A DNA stretch of 64,000 nt from Nitrincola tapanii (GTDB lineage Bacteria > Pseudomonadota > Gammaproteobacteria > Pseudomonadales > Balneatricaceae), in the NCBI RefSeq assembly GCF_008368715.1, contig NZ_SMRS01000001.1:372001-436000 (forward strand), in the 5' to 3' direction. Made by a program: the position numbers and the translations under genes. This document shows positions 1 to 8,800 of the stretch, piece by piece. The notes beneath the pieces were generated by a model. It saw only the letters and a program-made list of their open reading frames with translations, was not told the DNA's origin and searched no databases. The stretch's first letter is position 1. Each line of letters opens with the position of its first letter.

Positions 1-1
1 C

Positions 2-370
2 GATGAAGAGTGGTCTTTAGGTGATTTTGTCCTCAGTGGGGGTGAATTACCGGCCATGGTGATGATAGATGCGGTGGCACGAATGCTGCCTGGTGTCCTT
101 GGGCATCAGGACTCTGCAAGCGAAGATTCTTTTGCAGCAGGTTTGCTGGATTGTCCGCACTATACTCGCCCCGAATCTCTAGATGGATTGGAAGTGCCGT
201 CTGTGTTGTTAGGAGGTAACCATGCTGAAATCAAGCGCTGGCGTTTGAAACAGCAATTGGGCCGAACCTGGCAGAGACGTCCCGATCTGTTAGAAAAGAT
301 CAATCTCAGCCCGCAGCAGCAAGCGCTGTTAAGCGAATATATCCGCGAAGCCGAGCAGGCGTGCGGTTGA
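2..370 (+). CDS. trmD: tRNA (guanine37-N1)-methyltransferase, C-terminal part
   Basis: This is the 3' end of trmD; the gene enters from the left edge in the frame starting at base 2. TrmD uses S-adenosylmethionine to methylate G37 next to the anticodon, which prevents +1 frameshifting. The visible part carries the conserved stretch [16 protein letters not shown], which belongs to the trefoil-knot SAM site, followed by [12 protein letters not shown] and the helical C-terminal tRNA-binding domain. A start at the internal ATG at 56 would cut through the conserved domain and is rejected. It lies 18 bases before rplS, which matches the widespread rpsP-rimM-trmD-rplS operon. Confidence 0.97.
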   Translation, partial: DEEWSLGDFVLSGGELPAMVMIDAVARMLPGVLGHQDSASEDSFAAGLLDCPHYTRPESLDGLEVPSVLLGGNHAEIKRWRLKQQLGRTWQRRPDLLEKINLSPQQQALLSEYIREAEQACG

Positions 371-388
371 AAAATACAGGAGCGAGCC

Positions 389-745
389 ATGAGCAGCAAA
401 AGCACAATTATTCAGCAGATTGAAGCTGAACAGATGAACAAAGAGGTGCCATCTTTTGCACCAGGCGATACAGTTATCGTCCAGGTTAAGGTGGTTGAGG
501 GTGAGCGTACACGTCTGCAGTCTTTTGAAGGCGTTGTCATCGGCAAGCGTAATCGCGGCCTGAACTCAGCTTTCACAGTGCGCAAAATTTCTCACGGTGT
601 GGGTGTTGAGCGTACTTTCCAGACTTACAGCCCAGTGATTGACAGCATCAGCGTCAAGCGTCGTGGTGATGTACGTCAGGCTAAGTTGTACTACTTGCGT
701 GAGCGTAGCGGTAAATCTGCACGTATCAAAGAAAAACTGGCTTGA
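389..745 (+). CDS. rplS: 50S ribosomal protein L19
   Basis: Ribosomal protein L19 sits at the 30S-50S interface. The 118-residue product has the usual family length. It shows the family core around [19 protein letters not shown] and [21 protein letters not shown], and the C-terminal [24 protein letters not shown] lies six bases before the ATG. It is the last gene of the trmD operon and is followed at once by a strong intrinsic terminator. Confidence 0.99.
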   Translation: MSSKSTIIQQIEAEQMNKEVPSFAPGDTVIVQVKVVEGERTRLQSFEGVVIGKRNRGLNSAFTVRKISHGVGVERTFQTYSPVIDSISVKRRGDVRQAKLYYLRERSGKSARIKEKLA

Positions 746-762
746 TCTGACGATCTTGCTAG

Positions 763-790
763 AAAAAACGGCCCTGGTGGCCGTTTTTTT
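763..790 (+). terminator. Rho-independent terminator after rplS
   Basis: ACGGCC (768-773) pairs with GGCCGT (779-784) around a five-base loop, flanked by an A-run on the left and a run of eight T on the right. It should end the trmD-rplS transcript. Confidence 0.92.
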
Positions 791-914
791 TCGCCCTAAA
801 ATTAGGTGCAAAGAGGCCTTGAAACCTCAACAGATTTGGCCCTGCCTGCTTCGCATTCTCGGACAATTCAGCTTAGAATGCAGAGAAGTATTATTCCCTA
901 AGGATTATGCCACT

Positions 915-2306
915 ATGCGTTGGATTCGTCGGTTCTTGCTGCTTGTATTACTGCTGATTCTGATAGCAGCGACGGTCTATGCCTATGCCTACTATCGCAT
1001 TAAAAAAGAAGTGGATACGGCGTTGGCCGCGACGGCGCCCTTGGTCACCCTTGACTACAAGGGATTCAGTTTGGATCCGCGGGGTGCAGTGCGCTTAACA
1101 CAACTCTCCTTAGCGGCCATGGGGCAAGCACCGATTGTGATCGAAAGCCTAACCCTGCGTTCTGCTGATCCTCTGTTTTTGCTCAACCCGCAGAAAGCAC
1201 TGAACCGGGCCGAGTTGCCGGAACACCTAAGTGTGCATCTGCGTGGTTTGGCGTTGGATCTGAACTCACCGCTGTTTCTCTCCTTGGATCAGATGAGTCG
1301 CAGTTTGAATGCTGCTGAACCAGGTATTGATCCTGCGGCATTGGGGTGTGGTCCGGTGCGGCGTTTTGATCTGACCGCTTTGCGTATGATGGGGATGCGG
1401 CAAGTGCAGCTGGATATGGATGTCAGTCTACGCCCTGATCCGAGCGCTGGACGTTTAGACCTGAATCTTTATACCGATCTGCGTAGTTGGTGGACAACGG
1501 GATTAAGTGTGAATATGGCCTTACCGGCCGCCGGAGCAGGTTGGTCACCCTTGGCCTTACGTGTTTATCAACTGAGTGTTGATTACCAGGATGTCGGTTT
1601 TAACCGCCGCCGCCAGGAGTTTTGTGCGGCGCAAGCCGGTACCGATGTCGCGAGCTATCAAGCAAATCATCAAGCCTTACTCTTGCAATGGTTGGCAAGC
1701 CAGGGTGTAGAGCTTTCCCCTGCCTTGCAAAGTGCGTATCAAGCATTGCAAACACCCAATGCGCAGGCCAGCGTGAGTCTGATTCTTCCGGGTGGATTGG
1801 GGGTTGCGGACACCATGATGTCAGAAGCGGATTGGATGGCGAAGCTTGAGCGCCTCCGCATCCAGTTAAACGTGAATGAACACAGTCTCGCGCTGCAAGA
1901 TGAGTTTGATTGGATGCAGTGGTGGCAGGGGTATGGCTCAGTGCCTGCACAGACAACGGCTGGCTCGGACGTGGTGACGTCAGAAGTGGCATCAGAGGCA
2001 GAGTCGGAGGTAGACGTTGAGTTAGAGAGTCCTTCTTCTATAACGCCGGAGGCTGTCGAGCCTAGATCCGAGACGCCAATACGCCCACAAGCCATGAGTC
2101 GGCGCTTTGAAGCGGTGCAAGCTGGCGAATTGCCTCAGTACGTTGGCCATCCAGTGCGTTTTTACACCTATTTTGGTAAGCGTATTGAGGGGGTGCTGAT
2201 CAGCGTTGAAGGGGGTGTTGTTAGGGTTGCGGAGAGGGTGAATCGAGGTGTGGCTGAATATCCAGTGGAACTGGATAAGTTGCAAAGCATGGAAGTGTAT
2301 CGTTGA
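915..2306 (+). CDS. Membrane-anchored protein of unknown function with a C-terminal Sm-like segment
   Basis: I do not recognise a named gene. The 463-residue product begins at an ATG preceded by TAAGGA. An upstream extension in the same frame would run back through the rplS terminator and rplS itself and is not credible. Residues about 6-28 are one hydrophobic helix, so this is an N-terminally anchored, mostly periplasmic or cytoplasmic-membrane protein. The middle is a long beta-rich region with recurring D/L-rich segments and two internal Cys. An acidic Ser/Glu/Thr linker (about residues 350-395) leads to a compact tail that starts at QYVGHPVRFYTYFGKRIEG, is rich in beta strands and resembles an Sm-fold barrel. 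Pseudomonas genomes, as I recall, also carry an uncharacterised gene between rplS and xerD. The stop overlaps the xerD start, implying coupled translation. Confidence 0.8.
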   Translation: MRWIRRFLLLVLLLILIAATVYAYAYYRIKKEVDTALAATAPLVTLDYKGFSLDPRGAVRLTQLSLAAMGQAPIVIESLTLRSADPLFLLNPQKALNRAELPEHLSVHLRGLALDLNSPLFLSLDQMSRSLNAAEPGIDPAALGCGPVRRFDLTALRMMGMRQVQLDMDVSLRPDPSAGRLDLNLYTDLRSWWTTGLSVNMALPAAGAGWSPLALRVYQLSVDYQDVGFNRRRQEFCAAQAGTDVASYQANHQALLLQWLASQGVELSPALQSAYQALQTPNAQASVSLILPGGLGVADTMMSEADWMAKLERLRIQLNVNEHSLALQDEFDWMQWWQGYGSVPAQTTAGSDVVTSEVASEAESEVDVELESPSSITPEAVEPRSETPIRPQAMSRRFEAVQAGELPQYVGHPVRFYTYFGKRIEGVLISVEGGVVRVAERVNRGVAEYPVELDKLQSMEVYR

Positions 2307-3229
2307 GTGATCGTCGTTTTAACGCGCAGATTCCTACCGAGGCTTCTGTGGCGTTGATTTCGAACTATATTCAAGCGCTCTGGCTGGAAAAGGGGTTGAG
2401 TGCTCAAACTCAGTCGGCTTACCGTCGCGATCTGAATCACTTTGCCTGCTGGCTGGAGGCGCGTGCTTTAACCCTGCTTCAGGCGCGGCGTGCCGATCTT
2501 CAAGCCTACCTTGAGAGGCGACAGCAAGCAGAATTTAAATCTGTCTCCAATGCGCGCTTTCTCTCTTGTGTGCGAGGGTTTTACCGTTTTTTGGTGCGTG
2601 AAGCCTATATCACCCTCGATCCCACACTGAATTTGGCGAATCCTAAACTTGGACGTCCTCTGCCGAAAACGCTCAGCGAAGCCGATGTTGAGGCACTGTT
2701 GGCGGCACCTGATACTTCGGAGCGCTTGGGGTTACGTGATCGCAGTATGCTGGAGTTGCTCTATGCCTCGGGCTTGCGGATCAGTGAATTGGTGGGTTTG
2801 ACTCTAAGCCAAGTTAATCTGCGTTTGGGGGTTATACGGGTGATAGGGAAGGGCGATAAAGAGCGCTTGGTGCCGATCGGCGATGAAGCCTTGTACTGGC
2901 TGCAGCGTTATCTTCAAGGCGCGCGCGCCGATTTGCACCCTTTGTCCGGAGAAGAGGTGTTGTATTTAAGTCAGCGCGGTCAGCAGATGACACGCCAAAC
3001 CTTTTGGCACAGAATACGCCTTTATGCACAGCAGGCAGGGATTCACAAAGCGCTTTCTCCCCATGTATTACGTCATGCATTTGCGACGCATCTGCTGAAC
3101 CATGGTGCCGACCTGCGTGTCGTGCAAATGTTGCTGGGCCATGCCGATCTCTCTAGCACCCAGATCTATACCCATGTGGCGCAACAGCGCTTGCAAGCCT
3201 TGCATCTGGAACACCATCCGCGAGGTTGA
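2303..3229 (+). CDS. xerD: Tyrosine recombinase XerD
   Basis: XerD acts with XerC at the dif site to resolve chromosome dimers at the FtsK-controlled septum. The 308-residue protein has an N-terminal SAM-like DNA-binding domain (to about residue 110) and the catalytic domain. The active-site set is visible: Arg159 (GLRISELVGL), Lys183, His254/Arg257 (HVLRHAF), His280 (LLGH) and Tyr289 (IYTHV). The start is a TTG that overlaps the previous stop (TTGA), with GGAAG seven bases upstream. Its position before dsbC and hom matches Pseudomonas. XerC is the only close alternative; the context favours XerD. Confidence 0.95.
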   Translation: MSDRRFNAQIPTEASVALISNYIQALWLEKGLSAQTQSAYRRDLNHFACWLEARALTLLQARRADLQAYLERRQQAEFKSVSNARFLSCVRGFYRFLVREAYITLDPTLNLANPKLGRPLPKTLSEADVEALLAAPDTSERLGLRDRSMLELLYASGLRISELVGLTLSQVNLRLGVIRVIGKGDKERLVPIGDEALYWLQRYLQGARADLHPLSGEEVLYLSQRGQQMTRQTFWHRIRLYAQQAGIHKALSPHVLRHAFATHLLNHGADLRVVQMLLGHADLSSTQIYTHVAQQRLQALHLEHHPRG

Positions 3230-3289
3230 ACTTTATTTTTTGCTCAGACTCTGAGTACAACTTGGACTTAAAAACGCTTGAGGCTATTT

Positions 3290-4024
3290 ATGAAAAAATC
3301 GATGCTGACCCTAGTGCTGCTCTTGCTGGCAGGTTTTTCTTGGGCAGAAGATAGCGCAGAACAGCAGATACGTGCGCAGTTACAGGAGGCGGATGCACGC
3401 ATCCCGGTGGATTCTATTTCCCCGGCAGAGCTGGATGGCTTTTATGAAGTCACGCTCGACAGTGGTGAGTTGCTTTATGCCACAGCAGATGGTCAGCACT
3501 TTTTTATCGGTCATCTGTTCCGCGCGGATGCTGAAGCGGGCTTGATTAATCTAACCGAGTTGGCGCAGAACCGTCAGCGTGTCACCGCGCTCAAACAAGT
3601 GCCGGAAGCCGAGTTCATTACCTATCCGGCTCAAGGAGAAACCAAAGCAAGCTTGGTGGTTTATACCGATGTGGATTGTACCTATTGCCGTCGTTTGCAT
3701 GCGGAGATCCCTGAGTTAAATAAGCTGGGGATCGAGATTCGTTACTTGGCTTTCCCGCGTCAGGGGCCGAATTCAGCGACCTATAACACCATGGTATCGA
3801 TCTGGTGCGGTCAAACCCCTGCTGAGCGTAATCGCTTAATGGATCAGGTGAAGGGGGGGAAAACGATCGAAAACCAGAGTTGTGATAACCCTATTCGTGA
3901 ACATCTCCAGCTGGGGCAGGCGATGGGTGTGAGGGGCACTCCTGCTTTGGTTCTGGAAGATGGTAGTTTGATTCCAGGATATCAACCGGCCAAACAGTTA
4001 GCTCAGGCGCTGGGCCTACGCTAA
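3290..4024 (+). CDS. dsbC: Periplasmic thiol:disulfide isomerase DsbC
   Basis: DsbC shuffles wrong disulfides in periplasmic proteins and is kept reduced by DsbD. The chosen ATG has GAGG six bases upstream and gives 244 residues with a signal peptide (cleavage near SWA-ED, residues 17-20). The N-terminal dimerisation domain is followed by a thioredoxin domain with the active site C130-T-Y-C133. DsbC of E. coli has CGYC, so the first dipeptide residue differs here. The cis-proline loop is RGTPALV. A second Cys pair (IWCGQ and NQSCDN) fits the structural disulfide. It lies between xerD and hom. Confidence 0.95.
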   Translation: MKKSMLTLVLLLLAGFSWAEDSAEQQIRAQLQEADARIPVDSISPAELDGFYEVTLDSGELLYATADGQHFFIGHLFRADAEAGLINLTELAQNRQRVTALKQVPEAEFITYPAQGETKASLVVYTDVDCTYCRRLHAEIPELNKLGIEIRYLAFPRQGPNSATYNTMVSIWCGQTPAERNRLMDQVKGGKTIENQSCDNPIREHLQLGQAMGVRGTPALVLEDGSLIPGYQPAKQLAQALGLR

Positions 4025-4044
4025 AACTCTGAGCCAGAGCTTGG

Positions 4045-4081
4045 AAACGGGGAGGATGCATGGTGCAAGCTCCCCGTTTTT
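4045..4081 (+). terminator. Rho-independent terminator after dsbC
   Basis: AACGGGGAG pairs with CTCCCCGTT around a loop of about 15 bases and is followed by TTTT. It should separate xerD-dsbC transcription from hom-thrC. Confidence 0.85.
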
Positions 4082-4156
4082 CGTTATACTAGTGCGCATT
4101 TTTTCAGTGCCCTGTTGGGTGCCTGTCTGTCTTAAAATCAGTTTGTGAGGTGTCGT

Positions 4157-5458
4157 TTGAAACCGGTAAAAGTGGGGATCTGTGGCCTGGGTACCGTCGG
4201 TGGTGGTACGTTTAATGTCCTGACGCGCAATGCCGAAGAGATCGCACGTCGCGCCGGTCGTCGTATCGAGGTGGTTGCGATTGCTAGCCGTCATGCTAAC
4301 CCTGCCTGTGCTACGGGTGAGATACCCTTGCAGGCGGATGTGCTCGCCTTGGCACGTGATCCTGAAATCGACATCATTGTTGAACTGATCGGAGGCTATG
4401 ATACGGCACGTGAGCTGGTGATGACGGCAATCGAGCAGGGTAAACACGTGGTCACAGCGAACAAAGCCTTGATCGCGGTGCACGGCAACGAAATTTTTGC
4501 GGCCGCGCAGAAGAAAAACGTTGTGGTGGCTTTTGAAGCAGCGGTGGCGGGCGGTATTCCGATTATCAAAGCGATACGTGAAGGTTTGGCCGCCAACAAA
4601 ATTAATTGGTTGGCGGGCATTATCAACGGTACCGGCAACTTCATCATGACAGAAATGCGGGACAAGGGCCGTGCTTTTGCGGAGGTTTTGGCGGAAGCTC
4701 AGGCCTTGGGTTACGCTGAAGCTGATCCAACTTTTGATGTTGAAGGGATCGATGCGGCGCATAAGCTGACCATACTGGCCTCCATTGCCTATGGCATTCC
4801 GCTGCAATTCAGCAAAGCCTACACCGAAGGCATTAGCAAAATCACCCCGGATGATGTGCAGTACGCCGAAGAGTTGGGTTACCGCATTAAACATCTGGGC
4901 ATCAGTCGCCGTACTTCAGCCGGTATTGAACTGCGTGTACATCCTACCCTGATACCAGCTTCCGCCCTGTTAGCCAACGTCAATGGTGTGATGAACGCTG
5001 TGGTGGTCTCAGGGGATGCGGTAGGGCAAACGCTGTATTACGGACCGGGTGCCGGTGCCGAGCCGACCGCTTCTGCGGTAGTGGCGGATATCGTCGATGT
5101 GGCACGTATGTTGGGGGCTTCGGCGGACAGTCGTGTACCGCCTTTAGCCTTCCAGTCCGCTGAGTTAGCGGAAACTCCAGTTTTACCCGTAGAGGCCGTA
5201 GTGAGCGGATATTATCTGCGTTTACAGGCGGTTGAGCGCCCGGGTGTTCTGGCCCATGTGACCCGCATCCTCGGCGAAAAAGGCATCAATATCAGTGCCA
5301 TCATTCAGAAAGAAACACGGGAAGCCCAAGTGCCTGTGATCATGATGACGCAGCGTGTCGAAGAGCGCATGATGAATGAAGCGATTCGTGAAATTGAAGC
5401 CCTGCCCGATATTCTGGGTGAGGTGATTCGTATTCGTGTTGATCACCTGGCAGATTAA
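4157..5458 (+). CDS. hom: Homoserine dehydrogenase
   Basis: Reduces aspartate semialdehyde to homoserine with NAD(P)H, the branch point to threonine and methionine. The 433-residue, monofunctional form has an N-terminal Rossmann domain (VGICGLGTVGGGTFNVL), a catalytic domain with AGIINGTGNFI and EADPTFDVEGIDAAHKL, and a C-terminal ACT domain (from about residue 350) that suggests feedback control by threonine. I chose the TTG start because AGG lies six bases before it and the protein then begins at the usual LKPVKVGICG; a GTG 12 bases upstream is the alternative. It is followed after 11 bases by thrC, forming a two-gene threonine operon. Confidence 0.96.
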   Translation: MKPVKVGICGLGTVGGGTFNVLTRNAEEIARRAGRRIEVVAIASRHANPACATGEIPLQADVLALARDPEIDIIVELIGGYDTARELVMTAIEQGKHVVTANKALIAVHGNEIFAAAQKKNVVVAFEAAVAGGIPIIKAIREGLAANKINWLAGIINGTGNFIMTEMRDKGRAFAEVLAEAQALGYAEADPTFDVEGIDAAHKLTILASIAYGIPLQFSKAYTEGISKITPDDVQYAEELGYRIKHLGISRRTSAGIELRVHPTLIPASALLANVNGVMNAVVVSGDAVGQTLYYGPGAGAEPTASAVVADIVDVARMLGASADSRVPPLAFQSAELAETPVLPVEAVVSGYYLRLQAVERPGVLAHVTRILGEKGINISAIIQKETREAQVPVIMMTQRVEERMMNEAIREIEALPDILGEVIRIRVDHLAD

Positions 5459-5469
5459 GGATTAAACAG

Positions 5470-6861
5470 ATGAAATATATCTCTACACGTGGTCAGGCAC
5501 CGGTACTGGATTTTGCGGATGTGTTATTAGCCGGTTTGGCGGAAGACGGAGGGTTGTATGTCCCCGAGACTCTGCCGCATTTCAGCGCCGCAACCATCGC
5601 TTCTTGGGCTGAGCTGCCCTATAACGAGCTGGCATTTAAAATCATTCAGCCTTTTGTGGCCGGTTGTATTGCCGACGTTGATCTGCAGCGCATGATTGAT
5701 GAAACCTATACTGGGTTTAATCATATCGGTGTAGCGCCTATGGTGCAGTTGGGCAGCAATGAGTGGGTACTGGAGCTTTTCCATGGCCCAACCTTGGCCT
5801 TTAAAGACTTTGCTTTGCAGCTGTTAGGGCGTCTGATGGATCATGTGCTGGCCCAGCGTGGCGAGCGTTTGGTGATCATGGGGGCGACCTCGGGAGATAC
5901 CGGCTCAGCAGCGATTGAAGGGTGTCGCCACAGCCAGCACCTGGATATTTTCATCATGCATCCTTACAACCGTGTATCTGAAGTTCAGCGCCGTCAGATG
6001 ACGACGATTCTAGCGGATAATGTTTATAACATTGCGCTGGAAGGCAACTTTGACGATTGCCAGGAGATGGTCAAAGACAGCTTTGCGGATCAAGCCTTCC
6101 TCGGAGGCTTAAAGCTAGGTGCGGTGAATTCGATCAACTGGGCGCGCATCATGGCGCAGATCGTCTATTACTTCTCTTCGGCACTCTCGGTGGGGGCACC
6201 GCATCGTGAGGTTTCTTTCTCCGTACCGACGGGTAACTTCGGTGATATTTTTGCCGGTTATCTGGCTAAGCAGATGGGATTACCCGTACGTCAGCTCGTA
6301 GTGGCGACCAACCGTAATGACATCTTGCACCGTGTGATCTCGGGTAACGATATGTCCAAAGGTCAGTTGGAGCATACCCTTTCACCTTCGATGGATATCA
6401 TGGTTTCTTCTAACTTTGAGCGTCTGTTGTTTGATGTGTATGGCCGTGATGGTGCGGCGATTGCAGATCTGATGCAACGCTTTAAGAAAGAGGCGGTACA
6501 TCTTGAACCCCAGCGTTGGGAAGCTGTCCGTGCGCTGTTTGACAGCTATGCGGTGGATGATGCTACCACCTGTGATGTGATTCGCCAGGTACATGCTGAG
6601 ACCGGTTATTTGCTGGATCCGCACACAGCGATTGGCGTGAAAGCGGCGCGTGAATGCCGTCGTGATAGCAAGGTGCCGATGATTACGCTGGCGACCGCGC
6701 ATCCGGTGAAATTCCCGGAGCCGGTGGTTAAAGCGGGTTTGCAATCCCCGCAGTTACCCGCGCATCTGAGCGATCTGTTTGAACGTGAAGAGCGTTATAG
6801 CGTCTTGCCAAATCGCATAGCCGAAGTACAAGCCTTTATGGCTGAGCGCGTTAAACATTAA
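5470..6861 (+). CDS. thrC: Threonine synthase
   Basis: PLP enzyme that converts O-phosphohomoserine to threonine. The 463-residue length is typical of the longer bacterial and fungal class. The PLP lysine is K112 in LAFKDFALQ, and the phosphate-binding loop is MGATSGDTGSAA. Other family stretches are VPTGNFGDIFAGY and SPSMDIMVSSNFERLLF. An AAGGA lies nine bases before the ATG. It follows hom closely and completes the last step of threonine synthesis. Confidence 0.98.
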   Translation: MKYISTRGQAPVLDFADVLLAGLAEDGGLYVPETLPHFSAATIASWAELPYNELAFKIIQPFVAGCIADVDLQRMIDETYTGFNHIGVAPMVQLGSNEWVLELFHGPTLAFKDFALQLLGRLMDHVLAQRGERLVIMGATSGDTGSAAIEGCRHSQHLDIFIMHPYNRVSEVQRRQMTTILADNVYNIALEGNFDDCQEMVKDSFADQAFLGGLKLGAVNSINWARIMAQIVYYFSSALSVGAPHREVSFSVPTGNFGDIFAGYLAKQMGLPVRQLVVATNRNDILHRVISGNDMSKGQLEHTLSPSMDIMVSSNFERLLFDVYGRDGAAIADLMQRFKKEAVHLEPQRWEAVRALFDSYAVDDATTCDVIRQVHAETGYLLDPHTAIGVKAARECRRDSKVPMITLATAHPVKFPEPVVKAGLQSPQLPAHLSDLFEREERYSVLPNRIAEVQAFMAERVKH

Positions 6862-6955
6862 GCGCCACTGCAAACCCATCCAGAGTTTTAAGTTCTAGCC
6901 TGTGGCAGGGATCTCATCTAAGGTCTCTGCCACACTTACCTACAGCTGAGTTGGC

Positions 6956-8695
6956 ATGTCTAACGTTCAGGTTCTCGCGCGGTCTTTTCCTGTCAGTCTT
7001 CCCTCGGCGCTGCAAAGCCTGCATCCGGTTTTGGCGCGTATTTATGCGGCACGTGGTATTGAAGATCCCGCAGATCTTGGGCGTCGTTTAAGTGAGCTTT
7101 TACCCGATCAACCGCTAAAGGGCTTGGATTCAGCGGTTTTGCGTCTGGAGCAGGCGTTACGCCAGCAAGAACGGATGTTAATCATCGGAGATTTTGACTG
7201 TGATGGTGCGACCAGCACGGCACTAGCGGTTTTGGCCTTGCGCATGATGGGCGCAGAACAGGTCGATTATCTTGTGCCTGATCGTTTTCGTTTTGGTTAT
7301 GGTTTGAGCCCTGAGATTGTCATGGCCGCGCAGGCGCAACAGCCGCAGCTACTCATTACGGTGGATAATGGAATTTCCAGCCTAGAAGGGGTGGAGACGG
7401 CCAAGCGTTTAGGCATGGATGTGATCATCACCGATCACCATCTACCTGGAGAGCAGCTACCACAAGCCTGTGCCATCGTTAATCCGAATCAACCCGGATG
7501 CGAGTTTATGGCTAAATCGACCTGCGGAGTGGGAGTGATCTTTTATGTGATGATCGCTTTAAGACGCCATCTGCAACAGCAGGGTTATTTCATCGCACAG
7601 CAACGTGCGGTGCCCAATCTGGCCGAGTTATTGGATCTGGTTGCACTGGGAACCGTTGCCGATGTGGTAGCCTTAGAGCGCAATAATCGCACCCTGGTAT
7701 ATCAAGGCTTGCAGCGGATTCGTGCGGGTTTGGCGCGCCCTGGCATTTTGGCCTTGTTAGAGGTGTCGGGTCGGCGGCGTGAGCAGTTGGTGGCTTCGGA
7801 TCTTGGTTTTGCTGTTGCACCGCGCCTGAATGCGGCGGGTCGCCTGGAGAATATGTCGATCGGTATAGAGTGTCTCTTGTCTGAGGTGTATGAAGAGGCA
7901 CTGGAGATGGCACAAACCCTTAATGATCTGAATCTGGAGCGCCGCGATATTGAAGGTAGCATGCAGCAGCAGGCACAGGCTTGGTTAGAGCGTTTTAGCC
8001 TCGATCAGCAGGATCTCCCCTGGGGCTTGTGCTTGTTTGAACCCAGTTGGCATCAGGGGGTGGTGGGTATCTTGGCGTCCCGTATTAAAGAGCGTGTGCA
8101 TCGGCCTGTGATCGCTTTTGCACCCGGCGAGGGGGATGAAATTAAAGGTTCGGCACGCTCAATACCCAGCTTGCATATCCGTGATGCACTGGATGCCATC
8201 GCTGCGCGGCATCCGGGTTTGATCCGCAAGTTTGGAGGGCATGCGATGGCGGCAGGTTTATCTTTGGCGCGTGCGGATTTATCAGCTTTTGAACAGGCGT
8301 TTGATGCGGAGGTGCGCCGTCAGCTAGATGCCAGTGCCTTGCAACGCCGTTTGCTCACAGATGGTGAGTTGCATGAAAGCGAGATGACCCTAGAACTGGC
8401 GCAGCTGTTGCGTGATGCCGGTCCTTGGGGGCATCAATTCCCTGAGCCTCTCTTTCAAGGACGTTTTCGTATTTTGCAGCAACGCTTGGTAGGGCAAAAA
8501 CATCTGAAATTACTGCTGGCCAAAGCTCAGGGGCAGCAGGCCTGGGACGCGATTGCTTTTAATATCGATCTGCAGATCTGGCCGAATCCAGAGATTGAGT
8601 GGGTGGATCTTGTCTATCGCTTGGATGTGAATCACTTTCGAGGCCAGACGCAGTTGCAGTTGATGGTGGATTTTTTAACACCCTCCGCTTCTTGA
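6956..8695 (+). CDS. recJ: Single-stranded-DNA-specific 5'-3' exonuclease RecJ
   Basis: RecJ degrades 5' ends of ssDNA in RecF-pathway recombination and mismatch repair. It belongs to the DHH phosphoesterases. Motifs seen: D79-F-D81-C-D83 (GDFDCDGATST), the D-H-H at 160-162 (ITDHHLPG), the GxVADVV segment (LGTVADVVAL) and the DHHA1 motif GGHAMAAGLSL. A C-terminal OB-like region follows. The 579-residue length is normal for the family. No strong ribosome-binding site is visible before the ATG. It is separated from thrC by 94 bases with no clear terminator, and its stop codon touches a possible OxyR half-site for ahpC. Confidence 0.97.
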   Translation: MSNVQVLARSFPVSLPSALQSLHPVLARIYAARGIEDPADLGRRLSELLPDQPLKGLDSAVLRLEQALRQQERMLIIGDFDCDGATSTALAVLALRMMGAEQVDYLVPDRFRFGYGLSPEIVMAAQAQQPQLLITVDNGISSLEGVETAKRLGMDVIITDHHLPGEQLPQACAIVNPNQPGCEFMAKSTCGVGVIFYVMIALRRHLQQQGYFIAQQRAVPNLAELLDLVALGTVADVVALERNNRTLVYQGLQRIRAGLARPGILALLEVSGRRREQLVASDLGFAVAPRLNAAGRLENMSIGIECLLSEVYEEALEMAQTLNDLNLERRDIEGSMQQQAQAWLERFSLDQQDLPWGLCLFEPSWHQGVVGILASRIKERVHRPVIAFAPGEGDEIKGSARSIPSLHIRDALDAIAARHPGLIRKFGGHAMAAGLSLARADLSAFEQAFDAEVRRQLDASALQRRLLTDGELHESEMTLELAQLLRDAGPWGHQFPEPLFQGRFRILQQRLVGQKHLKLLLAKAQGQQAWDAIAFNIDLQIWPNPEIEWVDLVYRLDVNHFRGQTQLQLMVDFLTPSAS

Positions 8696-8760
8696 TAGTT
8701 AAAAACAATCAAAACTGTAACATATCTTAATTTCCAAAATCTTAGACATTCGCCTACTAT
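8695..8760 (+). promoter_or_regulatory. Candidate ahpC promoter with OxyR-like half-site
   Basis: Bases 8695-8709 match 9 of the 10 fixed positions of the OxyR half-site ATAG-N-T-N3-A-N-CTAT. The second half-site expected seven bases further on (8717-8731) matches only about 4 of 10. A TACTAT -10 box at 8755-8760 with a poor -35 (TTCCAA, 8732-8737) and a 17-base spacer sits directly next to it, the usual geometry for OxyR activation. The regulator assignment is inference. Confidence 0.4.
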
Positions 8761-8800
8761 GGGCTTCGTTGAGTAACGACAACCCTTATAGGAGAACACA

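Noticed and set aside
639-914. In-frame upstream extension of the gene that starts at 915
   Set aside because: It would run through the end of rplS and its terminator, and the added residues are unlike protein; the ATG at 915 has a ribosome-binding site and begins a membrane helix.
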